From positions 39,753,142 through 39,817,141 of the forward strand of contig CM053250.1 of NCBI GenBank assembly GCA_028583405.1: a stretch of 64,000 nucleotides of DNA, in the 5' to 3' direction. The DNA is from Pogonophryne albipinna (taxonomy: Eukaryota > Chordata > Actinopteri > Perciformes > Artedidraconidae). The position numbers and the translations under genes are program-made. Positions 11,449 through 22,898 of the stretch are shown one piece after another (positions within the stretch are counted from its first letter, which is position 1; the number at the start of each line of letters is the position of its first letter). The notes under the pieces were generated by a model, which was not told the origin of the DNA, searched no databases, and worked only from the letters and a program-made list of their open reading frames with translations.

Positions 11449-14304
11449 CAGAGCCATATAATAGAAGAGTTACGACATCTCCGTTCACTCCAATGGACCA
11501 CTTTTTTACAGCAATGGCGGATCGTGGAGCCTCTCAATCGTTCCCCGGAAGTTAGCGCCAAGGCTAGCAGAGCTGTAGAGTTGCAGCATAATAGACCGTT
11601 CGTGACGGACTTTTAAAGGTAATAAGAAGTTTAAAGATTTATATTGCGGATATTATCAGTACATCTGATTCAAATTAACATGTGTATTAAAGGATGTCAG
11701 TGGATTATCCCTAAATTAGTAGATTTAGGGAACGTTTACAGATAACAGATTAAGCTAGGATAACGAAGCAAGTTAGCAACACACGTTGAACAGCCTTTTA
11801 ATTGTAAATTCCGTTCTCTTAATGTCATTTCGTCCAACGTTGTTGAATTAGAGAAGAGGGGCTTCTAAACGGGATTGTATGCGGGGTGGAGGGAGTTAAA
11901 TATTAGATAAATATAACTTTGGTGCGTGTAAGAGTGAGTGTTTTTAGCAGAGCCATATTGTGTCCTTGTGATTATGTTGATTATTACCTGTCTGTATAAT
12001 GTTGCAGCTCAGCTGATTTTGGATTGATGGCAAAGGGAGAGGGACTTAAGTGAGAGTGAAAACACAAGGTAAGTTTAATACTACTGTTTTATATAAGTAA
12101 GCATACTAAACATGTATTCTATCACTGTATTATATAAGTAATCTTGTTAGTAACCTACTGTATGGCAGGTGGAGGGGCAGTGATGTTACAGGTGGAGGAG
12201 CAAGACTGCAAGACTGCAAACTCACAAGACAGAGAAATCAAAGTTTGTTCTCCAGAGAAGACGTTGATTTCACTTCAATTTTTTCATATTTTCTAAAGAT
12301 GTGGAAATGGCACAAAAAAAAACTTGAGAGCTGTAACCAAGACAACTGTAACAACATGAGTAGAGAGCCACCAAGGTTTTTCAAGTCCCTCTCTTACTCC
12401 ATTTTGCCAACCCAAACTTCCAGGTACATGACGGGACACCTTGCTTGTTTTTGTTGTTTGCGCTCCTCTGGCTGGGTGCTGGCAGGTGGAGGGCAGTGAT
12501 CCCTTCCCTTCTTCCCTCAATCTTTGAGACTAATGTAAGTAGAAGACATGGCAGTGTAAATGTTCGAACATTTAAAATATTATACCACTTAAAAATAAGA
12601 AATATTACTTTTGTTACTAAGAGTTCATACTTATTATACCTGTGTCACCTTTCACAGCTTATAGCTGTGATCATGAGCTATGGGCTTTGTAGATACAGGT
12701 CCCGGGGTGAATCGTGGTGCAGGGGCCCTTCTCTTTTTGACCACAGGGCGATGCACGAAGATGGTGGGTATAGCCTCTGCTCTCAGCCTAGTCTTGCCCT
12801 TTTTTGTCTTGACAAACTGGCCTGCATCAAAATGTGCCTGCGGAGTGACTTGAGGTTACTTCACACACAGAACAACTCAGTTTTGTCTGCCCACATACAT
12901 ATTCCATAGTGGTTGAATACACAGTATTAGGAAACACTTTATACTTACTGGACATGTTATACTCATTACATACTGTATATAAAATATGACCAAGAATGTG
13001 AGACAACTTTATAGAAATTCATATCACATCTGTTACTGATGCCATTTGTCATACTTTGTTAAACTCACAAATAATAAAGTTCCATAACTTCAGTTGGGAA
13101 CAGAGACCACACCTTATCTCCCCAAGGCAATTTCCCATCCAATAGGTGTGCTATATAGGTGTGTATAACCCTTTCTCCTGTCTGTTACTCCCTCTTTCAG
13201 CACAAGAACCAGAGGGGGATTCAATGGAGCCTGAATACCTGCACTGAGACCCTCACCCTGCACCCTGAGTCTCAACTCTCAGTGTTTTTCAAGCCTTTCC
13301 CTGTTTTTTTGTATTAAACAAAACATTAAGCTTTCCCAATGGTGTGGTTTTCGTTTTGTGAAAAAGTGCAAATGCAGTGTTTGTATATAAATCACATATT
13401 TTTTTGCTGTTGGTCGTGAAATTGCTCCTGCTTCCTCCGCTCTGTGTCAGTGGGGAAGCCGTACATTCGTACTCCTTTCTCTGAGCGATTGGAGCATCCC
13501 CAGGCAGCACAGCAAACCATGGTGGCGACTAGGAGGCAGCACGGCAAACCAGGACAACACGGAGGAAAAGGCACAGACAAACTGCATGATATGCTATTCA
13601 ATGTTTATTGAATTCCATGTATTTGCAATGGATGTTCCTAAAACAACACATTTAACATCATCATCATCATGCTGCTGCTGCTGCTGCTAGTCCTTTGATA
13701 GTCACCTGTCGGTCTCCTGTCCTTTCTGAAAGCCATAAAGATGACATTAGTCATTTAGATAACTTGTGTCCTCAATTACCATGGGATTACTGAAACTACC
13801 ATGAATTTAAGAAAATGGTAGACATTAATCTAATCTGAATTTTAAAGCATTACTTTAGATCCCCTCCCTCTAAATGTATCAATAAACATTAGAAAGTGAT
13901 GCTCCTGACTACCATACAAGTTTAAGAAGATAATATTGGTTTTAAAGAATTCAAAGCTATAAATAAACAGCAACAGGCTCTTTAACCAAGGCACTGTTAG
14001 CCTAACATGTAAACTAGTTGTTCACACTAATCCTAATATTATCACTTAATATTAGCAAATTATATTTTATTTTTTAAAACATATTGATGTAAATACATAC
14101 ACATATCGATTTGTTGTATAAATATTGCAAATCAAAACCTTTATTCACTAATAATTACCAAAAATCGTAGTTCTATCTCCTGTTATCAATGCATTCACAT
14201 TGCCCGCCATGAACTTCCGGGGAACGATCCTCGTCTACATGAACCACGTGACGATAACCGTTTTTGGACTTCCGTTGTCGTAACTCTTCTATTATATGGC
14301 TCTG
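11449..14304 (-). mobile_element. P-element-like DNA transposon (non-autonomous)
   Basis: Ends are 29-bp inverted repeats starting CAGAGCCATATAATAGAAGA (11449-11477 and 14276-14304). They are flanked by an exact 8-bp duplication GCACAAGC (11441-11448, 14305-14312). About 100 bp inside each end is a second, 17-bp inverted repeat ATCGTTCCCCGGAAGTT (left near 11548, right near 14210-14226). This layout (about 30-bp ends, internal repeats, 8-bp duplication) matches the architecture known for the P element. The element encodes a THAP-type finger (13392-13520). The catalytic domain was not found in its 2.86 kb, so it is probably an internally deleted copy. Confidence 0.8.
13392..13520 (-). pseudogene. 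THAP-domain N-terminal fragment of a P-like transposase
   Basis: ATG at 13520 sits in a strong context (GCCACCATGG). The 42-residue product begins MVCCAAWGCSNRSEKGV and continues with M-Y-G-F-P-T-D-T-E-R-R-K. This is the first half of the THAP C2CH finger: Cys-x4-Cys, then the R/F-P-x-D-x-E-R-R-K signature. The second Cys/His pair is missing; the frame stops at 13392, so either the rest lies in a further exon or the gene is broken. THAP fingers are the DNA-binding domain of P-element transposase and THAP9-like proteins. An in-frame upstream ATG at 13601 has weaker context. Confidence 0.7.
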
Positions 14305-14312
14305 GCACAAGC

Positions 14313-15007
14313 TAGCGCATAGCATACATACACACACAAACCTGCAGCTCAACCGCGCACAATTACACAAACAACCAGCACGAAACGTACCTCGCAGGCT
14401 GATACCTAGAGGGGCTGATAACTTTATATACATTTTTTATACATCTTTGGTTTCCTTAGTTTTCCTTTAACGTCTTGCGTTGCTCTGCCTTTGCAACTAT
14501 CCAGTGCGTCGATTAAACAGGTGTAACACAAAACACAGCAGATTAGTTCCCCCTCTAAATGTTGCACATAAAAAAGGTAGGAACCAAAAATACATGGACG
14601 TGGAAATAAAAGAACACAGAAAGTGAAGACAGTTACACAAATAAAGAGAGTAATGTAGGCCTGTTATACTGAGTGATATATATTTTACACACTGCTCTGC
14701 TTTCTGCACGGACCTCACAGCTGTTCTCACTGTAAACATCGCGTCGCGATGAAAGCAGTTAATAAAATAATATCCAGGGGATGCATGCAGAGCTGTCATT
14801 GGCTGAGATAAGTTTGGCCGTGCATAATGCCTCCACCGTTCCCGGAAATGCATCCGCGGAGGAGCCGTGGAGGAACCATCAGCGTATCCTCGGTTAGAGC
14901 TCCTCCAGAGAGCCTCCTCGATGCTCAGTCCTCGATGTGCATTTAGAGAAATTAGATGTCCTTCAACATGGCGCGCTGAAATCCATTTCCGGGTCACTAC
15001 CGGAGGA
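14313..15007. other. Intergenic sequence with a CpG-richer segment, no gene assigned
   Basis: A 166-codon ORF on the - strand (14497-14997) shows no motif I know, and its C-terminal half is merely hydrophobic. The segment 14830-15007 is GC-rich. No splice or promoter signal is convincing. Confidence 0.35.
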
Positions 15008-15345
15008 CCGAGGAGCAGGGGCGGACTGGGGGGAAAAAGTGGCCCGGGGATTAATTGACAGACAGGCCCACTTAATGCGCGGCAGGCATCGGCCGGCCGG
15101 CCGGCGACGAAAGTATGTTACTTAACAAAAAACCCTATGCATTTTATGTTATTTTGGACAATTATTCATATAGTAACCACATTACCTGAGCCCTTGAGTT
15201 GCCTAGAGCAAAATAGTTACGGCATATATTTAGTGATTTTAATGTTAACAGATCATTGATGCAATAACATTTTGACCCAATTTGCCTGACTTGACACATG
15301 GAATAAAACATGGGCGTAGGAAGCATCCTCAATGTGGGTGAGACA

Positions 15346-15480
15346 ATTTAACAGGGGGTGTGGGCAGGTGGTGGACCTCACCTCCTCTAGGGGGGTCCGG
15401 GGGCAAGCTCCCCCGGGAAGATTTTTTTTTAAATGTTGAAGTTAAATGCATCAATCTGGTCCATTTTGAGAGCAAAATTA
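15346..15480 (+). repeat. Dispersed repeat shared with 53029-53170
   Basis: The pair shares GGTCC-rich sequence with GCTCCCCCGGGAAGATTTTTTTTA and the downstream 60 bp in the same orientation. Each copy sits inside a different hAT-like element. Confidence 0.75.
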
Positions 15481-15489
15481 GGGACTAAA

Positions 15490-16945
15490 TCTATGGCAGT
15501 CAGTAGGGGCTTGGACTGTGAGCAGTAGGGTCGCCGGTTCAAGTCCTCGACCAGACCTATTTGGAGTGTTGACTTCTACTTGGAGAGGTCCCAGTTCACC
15601 TCCTGCCGTGGTGCCCTTGAGCAAGGCACCAGACATCCCCCTTCCCCCCTCACTCCCATTGCTCCGCGGGCGCTGTACAATAGCTGCCCACTGCTCCTAG
15701 TACTAGACTCCTGGTACTAGGATGGGTTAAAAGCATAGACTGTATATATAAATGGACGTAGTATCCGTGACGTCACCCATAGGATTCTGCAGAGTTGCCG
15801 AGAAGCCCTTAGTAGGCGGAGTCGGCCATTAACGGCTCGACTGTGACGTCAGAGTCTAATCCCGCCTGCTCCAAATAATGGCAAAGAGGCGGAGCCGAGG
15901 CGGGAAGCTAAGCTAACATGAAATACATGCATACCAAGTTACTGCTAACAGTGTAGTTCCCCTATATAAACGTTACATTCATAATCAAATGAGACAATCT
16001 GCAAGAGAATTAGCTATATTTTGTTATTCTTAATGCTTGTCATTCACACGTTAAGAAAAGACGGATTCCACCGCCTGGAGCTAGCCCCCTGTGGCTCCGT
16101 TAGCTCCGGCGGCCACCACTGGGATAATTGGGTCTCCTATTAACATTTGCTCCCGTTTAGCATTATGGGCGTCATAGCCATAGACTATAAAAGTCTTACC
16201 CAAGGCTGAATCATAAACTAAAATGTATATGTATGCATAAAGGGTTACGTCCTTAGCTGGCTAATAAGTAGCAAGCTAAGCTACCAAGCACACAAACACC
16301 TGTGAACGGGGTTAACATGTATAATATTATCATTTTAGACTTCTTGGAAGTTCTGTTAGTAGGCTACATTCAAGCGCACAGCACAACATTTGAATTGTCT
16401 GGTATTTGTAACAATATTCCCTAAAAGGCACAATCACCACGAACACGGCTAAAGCTAAAGCTAAAGGGTCAAGTACAGTACTATGACTAACTAACGTTGT
16501 AGCCTCTATGGTTGTAGCCTAGCAGAGTGGACAAGTTGCTGTTAGCTGACAGTGAGGCATGTACGTGTCCATCAAAGTGACCACGCCCTAATTTATGCAT
16601 AACTTTAAAGCTTAATATTAATTAAACAGATGAGTTGAGAACAAATTCACCCCCCACACAGTAGTCATGAAGGGGGAATCTAACTATACAGAGAATATGG
16701 TTTTTTGAACCACGATGTAAACATGTTTATTTCTGCTGTAAAGTTGGGCATTTTAAAATGGGGGTCTATGGAAATTGCTCCCTTCTGCAGCCTGCTCCTA
16801 CTGGCCACTAGATGAACTGCAGTGTGTGGCACTTCCGTATTGGCGTCCCGGCTCTTCCCCAGAGTTTGCTTGGTTAAAAGCAGAGAACACATTTCACTGT
16901 GTGCTCTGCATGTGTGACCATGAAAGAGGGTTTCATCCCTCCCAA
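15490..16945 (+). mobile_element. tRNA-derived SINE split by a MITE
   Basis: 15490-15735 has a tRNA-like head with B box GGTTCAAGTCC near 15537-15547, then the body GTGCCCTTGAGCAAGGCACC seen in many fish SINEs. The tail resumes at 16872 with GGTTAAAAGCAGAGAACACA and ends near 16945 before the TTC repeat. The interruption is the element 15736-16871. Confidence 0.7.
15736..16871 (+). mobile_element. 1.1-kb non-autonomous element inserted in the SINE
   Basis: It begins TAGACTGTATATATAAATGG and ends CCCAGAGTTTGCTT. It is bounded by an 11-bp direct repeat GGTTAAAAGCA (15725-15735 and 16872-16882) that is single-copy in the SINE consensus. No inverted ends are evident. The right 300 bp recurs at 6998-7292. 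Class is unclear: a long duplication without inverted ends suits retroposition, yet it lacks a poly(A) tail. Confidence 0.65.
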
Positions 16946-17011
16946 TTCTTCTTCTTCTTCTTCTTCTTCTTCTTCTTCTTCTTCTTCTTCTTCTTCTTCT
17001 TCTTCTTCTTC
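16946..17011. repeat. (TTC)n microsatellite
   Basis: About 21 TTC units; gives artefactual poly-Glu and poly-Phe ORFs. Confidence 0.97.
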
Positions 17012-17255
17012 AACACCCATATAAAACAGAACTGTAAACAGATTAACTTTATCTTTCAACATTTATTTGAACAGCAAGTGGTGGCAAAAGTGACTGCACC
17101 CAAAACAATAAACCTGCTAGCTAACTAGCCTAAACTCAGTAACAGAATGTGGGCAACACGTTCTTCTCCACAGCCGCGCGACCTCCGAGTCAGACGTCAC
17201 TTCCCCCTTTTCTATCCTACGGGTACAGCCGTACAGCCACTCCCCATGAACCCTG

Positions 17256-17753
17256 TTGTAACAACATAATAAACTTTTTGGGGATGCAGCTTGGGATGTG
17301 AGGACATGGCTTAGAAAGGGCGTGTCGCCTTCTGTCCTGCCAGTGTTGGCAGGACATGAATTAAAATGTCGAACTCGGACTTCATTTTAAGGACATTTCG
17401 GCCAGGGGTGTAGAGCTATATTTGTTTAAGCACCGGATTGGCAAAACAGGAGAGTGTGTGCACCAGTCTGCCTTGATCTATGTATTCATGTCTGTGACTC
17501 TCACAGTATCTGCTGCCCGCAGCTGTTTTATAGAAGGAAAACCTCCTTCACTTCATGAAATCTCTGCAGCACCAGGAGGCAGCGGGAGGGTTAACTCAGC
17601 CTCTGAGAAGAGGAGCGCGCAGTGCCTTTCACGCACCGCCTTTCACGCACCGCCTTTCACGCACCGCCTTCACTGTGTTTACCTTCAGAATCATTAGAAA
17701 GGCTAAAGAGCGGTGTGGCTGATGTGTTTTAACCACACACACCTCTACACACT

Positions 17754-17792
<39 letters not shown>

Positions 17793-18167
17793 ACACACAC
17801 ACACACCCACACACACACACACACGATTTAAACGCAGACTTTTGTTCCTCCATGTTACGTTGTTATTGTTTCACTGAGCGGATCCGCACATTTTTTTCAA
17901 ACGCTCCCCTTTTTGGTCCATCTGCGCGGTTTTGTGCGCTGTGATGATTCGGCTGTACCTTTAGTAATGAATATTAAATGTTGTGAGGAAATCTTTCCAC
18001 CAATAATTCCAATAAGTATTCCAAAATGTATTCACTTCAGGTTTACGAAAGTAACTGTAATCAGATTACTCGTTTTTCAAATGTAACGCGAGCTGAAAAC
18101 AGTTACTTGATATTTGTATTCTGATTACGTAACGCCGTTACATGTATTCCGTTACAACCCAACCCTG
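17256..18167. mobile_element. hAT-like family A fragment, copy 2
   Basis: It aligns with 7869-7963, 8959-9335 and 10694-11063 of copy 1 and ends in CCCAACCCTG. The left terminus is missing. It lacks both nested insertions of copy 1 and so preserves the empty target sites. It contains a (CA)n tract at 17756-17824. Confidence 0.85.
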
Positions 18168-18504
18168 GCCACACCCCACTGGGTTGGGCTGGGCCGGAAC
18201 ACTTACAAATGTGGGCCGGTAGGATTTAGGCAAAAAAAAAAGATTTATTTTTTTTATAAACTTTTTTTATTATTTTTTTGGCCCTCCGGCCCACACACAG
18301 CACCGGCCCACCGGGGGAACTCCCGGTATTCCCAATGGCCAGTCCGCCCCTGCCGAGAAGTCGAGGAGGGAAAATTTAAGAATTGAGAAGCCTCTAAGGA
18401 TAGGGAGTCAAGGGACCTGGAATGAGACACAAAGGGTGAGAACCAAAATAAAACAGGAAGTGGGGGACAAGACAAAAATGACTTAGCAAAACATGACTAG
18501 ACTA

Positions 18505-18605
18505 ACATTTTTGACGAGACCCAACAGTTGGAGGAGCCTGCGACTTAAGTTTTTCATTGCCATATCTACACTGTAGCTACTGTGCACATGACAATAAAGC
18601 CTTGA
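18505..18605 (+). repeat. LINE 3' tail fragment
   Basis: Ends CTACTGTGCACATGACAATAAAGCC, a common 3' terminus of L2/CR1-type fish LINEs with an AATAAA signal. Nothing coding is left. Confidence 0.45.
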
Positions 18606-19296
18606 AATCTTCTACGTTATCCTTCTGGAAGTAGCAATGAGAAGACGGGTACACTGTGGTCATAAAGGGATGGACATGGTCAGCAACAATACTTCAATGA
18701 TTGTACTCATTTGGTACCCAGGGGGCCAAACTATGCCAATCAAATATCCCCCACACCATTACACCATCCCCACCAGCCTGAACCCTTGATTCAAGGCGGG
18801 ATGGATCCATGTTTTCAGGAAGGGATAGTGGTGGTCTAATGGATAGTGAGGTGGGCTGAAGTAATTGTAATTGGTAATTGTAAGTCGCTTTGGATAAAAG
18901 CGTCAGCTAAATGAAATGTAATGTAATGTTTTCATTTGGTTTAAGCCAAATTCTGATCCTACCTTCCGAATGTTCCAGCAGAAATCGAGACTCATCAGAC
19001 CAGGCAACATTTTTCCTATCTTCTATTGTCCAGTTTCGGTGAGCCTGCGAAAATAGCAGCTTCAGTTTCCTGTTCTTATCTGACAGGAGGGGCACCCGGT
19101 GGGGTCTTCTGCTGCTGTAGCCCATCTGCTTGAAGGTTCCATGTGTTGTGCACTCAGAGACGGTCTTCTGCATGGTAGAGATGGTTATGTGTGAAAATCG
19201 CAGTAGATCAGCAGTTTCTGAAATACTCAGACCAGCCTGTCTGGCACCAAAAGACAAAAATAATCTTAACATCCTGTGGGAATTCTGAGCAGACAT
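18606..19296 (-). pseudogene. Tc1-like transposase relic, split by a SINE
   Basis: The ORF 18907-19296 starts MSAQNSHRMLRLFLSFGARQ and carries a helix-turn-helix-like N-terminus, then R-N-W-T-I-E-D...V-A-W-S-D-E-S-R-F, where the Asp is the first catalytic residue of the Tc1 DDE triad. The protein is then cut by a SINE. It resumes at about 18815-18606 (M-D-P-S...G-V-M-V-W-G-I-F...) with a stop inside and fails before the last Asp/Glu. Inactive. Confidence 0.8.
18820..18929 (+). mobile_element. SINE fragment inside the Tc1 relic
   Basis: About 110 bp ends with the typical fish tail GTCGCTTTGGATAAAAGCGT followed by AATGTAATG repeats. It is flanked by the duplication ATGTTTTCA (left at about 18810, right ending near 18932). 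Confidence 0.65.
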
Positions 19297-19723
19297 GCCT
19301 TGTTTTTTGACTGATATGTACCATCCAGTAAAACTTTATTGTAGATAGTTAATTATTAGCAAATGGTTATCAACCGTTTCCTCTTGCACCTTATCCATGA
19401 GAGCTGTTATGACCTAATATATCATCCATTGGTGTCAAATACTAAGAGGACTCCATAAAAAGAGAGAGAGGTGGTGGGGGGGGGGGGGGGGGCAGTTGTG
19501 AGGACTTAAACCCTGGTGTAAATTGTGCTTGTCATTCTGCATGCAATCTGAGACTCAGTGAATGCATTGTTCTTCTTTTGTTTTAATCAGAACTTTTACC
19601 ACTTGCATTATAGCAGTCATTTTAGTGACACTAAAGCGTGAATTAGCAGTTTTAGTCAACTGATTTCCTCGCAGTAATTCCATTCAAATCTATCCGTGGA
19701 ACTCCTGTGCTGTTTGTTTGGAC
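19297..19723 (+). other. Upstream region / 5' UTR of the anpep-like gene
   Basis: Holds an oligo-G run (about 19477-19492) and two possible 3' splice sites before the ATG: TTTTGTTTTAATCAG near 19590 and TTTCCTCGCAG near 19675. An upstream non-coding exon may therefore join here. No TATA box is convincing. Confidence 0.35.
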
Positions 19724-19863
19724 ATGGGGAAAAGCTGCAGAGTTAACAAGCTCTGCATTCTGTGTGTGCTCTTAGCCCTGGTCTCAATAGCAACCATCAT
19801 CACGTTGTGGACTATTGCCCTGACAGGAGGAGACAATGATGACGGGACAGCTCCTTGGGACAG
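19724..19863 (+). CDS. anpep: Aminopeptidase N-like, coding exon 1
   Basis: ATG 19724 opens a frame giving a short basic cytosolic tail (MGKSCRVNKL), a hydrophobic segment of about 23 residues (C-I-L-C-V-L-L-A-L...T-I-A-L) and an acidic, Gly/Asp-rich stalk ending A-P-W-D. The exon stops at the donor CAG|GTAGGA with two bases left over. A short tail, single anchor and stalk followed by W-x-x-Y-R-L-P is the type II membrane layout of M1 aminopeptidase N, a zinc ectopeptidase that trims N-terminal residues. The catalytic HExxH exons are not in view. Too short to appear as a long ORF; found from the splice pattern. Confidence 0.72.
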
Positions 19864-21359
19864 GTAGGACATCCGATCCGACAAAATGTTTGACAAAGCT
19901 GTCTCATCAAAGGATGTTAAAAAGTAATAAACAATTTGCTGAAAGTTAAGTGCATGCAGATAGAAAGATCACATTGGCTTCCCATGCTGCCACACAACAT
20001 GAATGAGAATTTGTTTTTAAACAATCTTGGTACATATTGATCCCTGTTGGAGCAAGACAGACTCTTATTTAAATAAAAGCTAACATTCAAAATAAACATT
20101 GTGTAATAAGTATCAGTGTTTCTCCATAACTGTAAGTCAAAAAAACACATCAAGTGAAAAAGTAACTGTCTCTTCTTCTCCATCTTCTTTATCCCCGAGA
20201 TCAACATTACTTTACTGTGCTCACAGCTCATTGCCTCTGAAATGAATGCGGTGTAATCTTATGTTCTTACTGACATTTTTTAATGTAACTATCTAATAGT
20301 GAGGGCACTATAAATAAAAATGTATATGGTTTATAGTGTCTATTGGCAACAGAACATACATTATGTAGAGTGCAGTTGTGGCGCCTCCCCCCCCCTTCCT
20401 CACCGGTAGAAAGCGTATTTAATTCTTCAGATAGAGATTCTCTTAATAAAACTTCACTAAGTGTGTTTAAATATACAATAATGTTTAATATATAAAATCA
20501 GAACCATTATTACAGTATGTTAATTTCCCCTCTCTCGTCTGGGGTACTCAGAAAAGCACCCCAGTAAGTGCAGCAGCCAACCAATCGCTGACCGTTGCTA
20601 CCCGAAAACTATGCAAGCAAAACATAAATTCAGCCAATCAGCGCTCTCACATCTGATGGCCAAGGGGCGACAAATTCAGCACCCAGAGCAGTCTGTGCGT
20701 GTGAATACTTTGACTTCTGCAGACTCTGGACTTCAGTCCCAGTTTATACAGTATAAACTATGTCCAGGACAAGGTGTTTGGAAGTTTTGATTCATAGTTC
20801 AAGCGCTTTGAGTACCAGGAAAAACGCTATAAGATGTATTATTTTTATTATAGTTAACCACACTGAAGATTATGGAGGTATACCACACTACACATCTAAT
20901 TACATCTAATTAAATAACTACATCGAGCCGATTTTGATGATTTTTGGAGGAGTTGTTTGTAAGGTCAGTTCTAGTCAGTCAGCAGCCTTTGTAAGCCTAT
21001 CTACAACCAGTCAGTGAATCTCCCTGCAGAGCCAGTCAGATACTTTGAATCTGTTGATTAGGCTTCTCATATTTTTAAGCCCTAATTCCCCCCCTCAACA
21101 TCACTAGAAGTCATCCTTTAAGGGGTTATTTTTCGAAATGTTCTTTCGGGGAGCATACCACCGGACCCCAATTCGTGGCCTTCATGTATCTTTCATTGTG
21201 AGATGTGTTATTCTTAACTTCATTAACATGGTTTAGTTACATTTGTAATTACGTTTCACTGGGTTATTAGTGTTTAATGCACCCTTTGACGAAGGAACAA
21301 TCTACTAATTTACACTACACATTAACTTTAGTTAGGTTAATGAACACTAAAATACATCA
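19864..21359 (+). other. Intron 1 of anpep-like gene, first part
   Basis: About 1.5 kb of AT-rich sequence with no gene. A C-run lies near 20386-20395; 20520-20760 contains inverted CCAAT-like motifs but no ORF. Confidence 0.4.
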
Positions 21360-21363
21360 TTAA

Positions 21364-22482
21364 AGGTGGGGTAGGTAAGTTTCAGAAACCGGCTCGAGTG
21401 CACTAAAATTTGAAAGTACACAGCCGAAAATAATCCGCCCCTTCCTTCAGACTTCCTTACAGAGCACCTCCTCCAACACACATGAACGCGCACATGACTT
21501 AGGTTGGCTATATAGTTCAGGGGAATTGTAAACCATACAAAACAGATAATTACCTGTCCAAGAGAAAAAGAGCGACCACGGCGTCAGATTTCAACTCGGT
21601 GTGTATGGGGGTTATTGCCTATCTTTATTCAAGAGCGTGGTATTTAAATTTGAGAGCATACTTTATTGATTTCCTTCACTCAAACCCTGTCATCGCACCA
21701 AAGACAAACCAAAGAGTAACCGCCCTTACGGGACGCTGTAATAAGTAAAGCGAACGCACCCTCAAGGACACCTGGCCTCCTATTGGTTGAGGGATTTTGA
21801 CAGGATTGTTGCACAAAAGTTTCGAGCGCGCACAGAATAAATCTGTAAACAGCAATATATCTGAGTGCAAGCGTACAGTTTGAGCAGAAGCAGAGCAAAT
21901 CTAAGTGCAAGCAGGCACTGTTTGAGTGCGAGGACAGGGTTTGAGGGAAAGAAATACATAAAGTATGCTCTCAAATTTAAATACCACGCTCTTGAATAAA
22001 GATAGGGAATAACCCCCATAGGTGTGTTCCATCAGTAGTCGCCATCGTTGAAAAGCAACTCCGATATTGACTCTGGTTTGAATTCTCCTAGTTTCCACTT
22101 TGTTTTTGTTCCTAATTTGCTCCGTTACATTATTTCTTTTGCCACCAGTAGACGATGTTGAACCTAACTCTGCCATGGTGAAAGTGGCCGCCTGTTGCTG
22201 GCGAGTCATTGAAGTACTGCTGCAATGCACGCCCAATGACGGCACGAGATACATTTGTGCGTGCACGAGATGGAAGGCTGACAGACAGGGCGGCAATCCA
22301 ATCCGTTTAGCCGGATTGGTCGTACTTTTTACAGTATTACGGCTTCCACAGATGAAAATGTTTTATGTATTTTTTGTCAAAGCACTTCAGATATTCATTG
22401 CTATCGGGATGTTAAGAGCATTCCATGGAATATAACAACAAGTGTATCTCGAGCCGGTTTCTCAAACGTACCTACCCCACCT
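21364..22482. mobile_element. TTAA-flanked MITE, family B copy 1
   Basis: Ends AGGTGGGGTAGGTAAG / ACGTACCTACCCCACCT, bounded by TTAA at 21360-21363 and 22483-22486, the target of piggyBac-type elements. Family members: 48892-49267 and 55897-56239. An inner foldback element (21605-22019) accounts for its greater length. It lies in intron 1. Confidence 0.8.
21605..22019. mobile_element. Foldback element with about 80-bp inverted repeats
   Basis: Starts ATGGGGGTTATT and ends AATAACCCCCAT. The arms (21605-21688 and 21942-22019) share the long motif containing CTCAAATTTAAATACCACGC in inverted order. Flanked by CGGTGTGT / AGGTGTGT (7 of 8). The several - strand ORFs here are by-products. Confidence 0.75.
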
Positions 22483-22800
22483 TTAACTGTAGTGGAATTG
22501 TGTTTGTTGTATGTCAGTTTGTGTATATGGCATGACTTTGTTATTGCTCAAAGCATATGATTTGGATTTCTGATGTGTTCTGTTGGGACACCAAATACAG
22601 GAATCAGTCCAATGCAATGTGAGACTCTCCAGATGTGTGATGAAGATGATGATAGTGGATTACAATGTGCTGTTAATTTGTTCCATTTCACTCACTGCTA
22701 CTTTAGGGACAGGATATTAAGCTCAAAACACAGAAAGTCAACACAAAATCGTGTTTAGTTAAAAATTACTTTATAATTAATCTTATTTTTTCCCCGTCAG

Positions 22801-22898
22801 CTATCGTCTCCCAACTGCTTTGGTCCCTGCCTACTACAACGTCACCCTTTGGCCTCGGTTCATCTGTGACCCGATAACTGGCCTCTACATCTTTACAG
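22801..22898 (+). CDS. anpep: Aminopeptidase N-like, coding exon 2
   Basis: A pyrimidine tract and CCCCGTCAG acceptor precede it, and ACAG|GTAATG follows. Phase 2/1 joins exon 1 exactly. It encodes S-Y-R-L-P-T-A-L-V-P-A-Y-Y-N-V-T-L-W-P-R-F..., then G-L-Y-I-F-T and the first base of Gly. This is the start of the N-terminal beta-sandwich domain of M1 aminopeptidases, where Y-R-L-P-x-x-L-x-P-x-x-Y-x-V-T-L is a conserved signature. Confidence 0.8.

Larger units (their letters stand above)
15016..18352. mobile_element. hAT-like element, ends CAGGGGCGGACTGG
   Basis: Inverted ends CAGGGGCGGACTGG / CCAGTCCGCCCCTG with 8-bp duplications CCGAGGAG (15008-15015) and CCGAGAAG (18353-18360), 7 of 8 matching. 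Inside lie a repeat shared with 53029-53170 (15346-15480), a SINE, a MITE within the SINE, a TTC microsatellite and a family A hAT fragment. Confidence 0.8.

Noticed and set aside
14497..14997. 166-codon - strand ORF
   Set aside because: No motif, biased composition, no splice or promoter context.
15530..15560. Functional tRNA gene
   Set aside because: Only the B-box-like half fits; the context is a SINE and no full cloverleaf can be drawn.
16874..17062. ORFs with poly-Glu or poly-Phe
   Set aside because: Translation of the TTC repeat.
21676..22296. Overlapping - strand ORFs of 64-131 codons
   Set aside because: Created by the inverted repeats of a foldback element; no domain.
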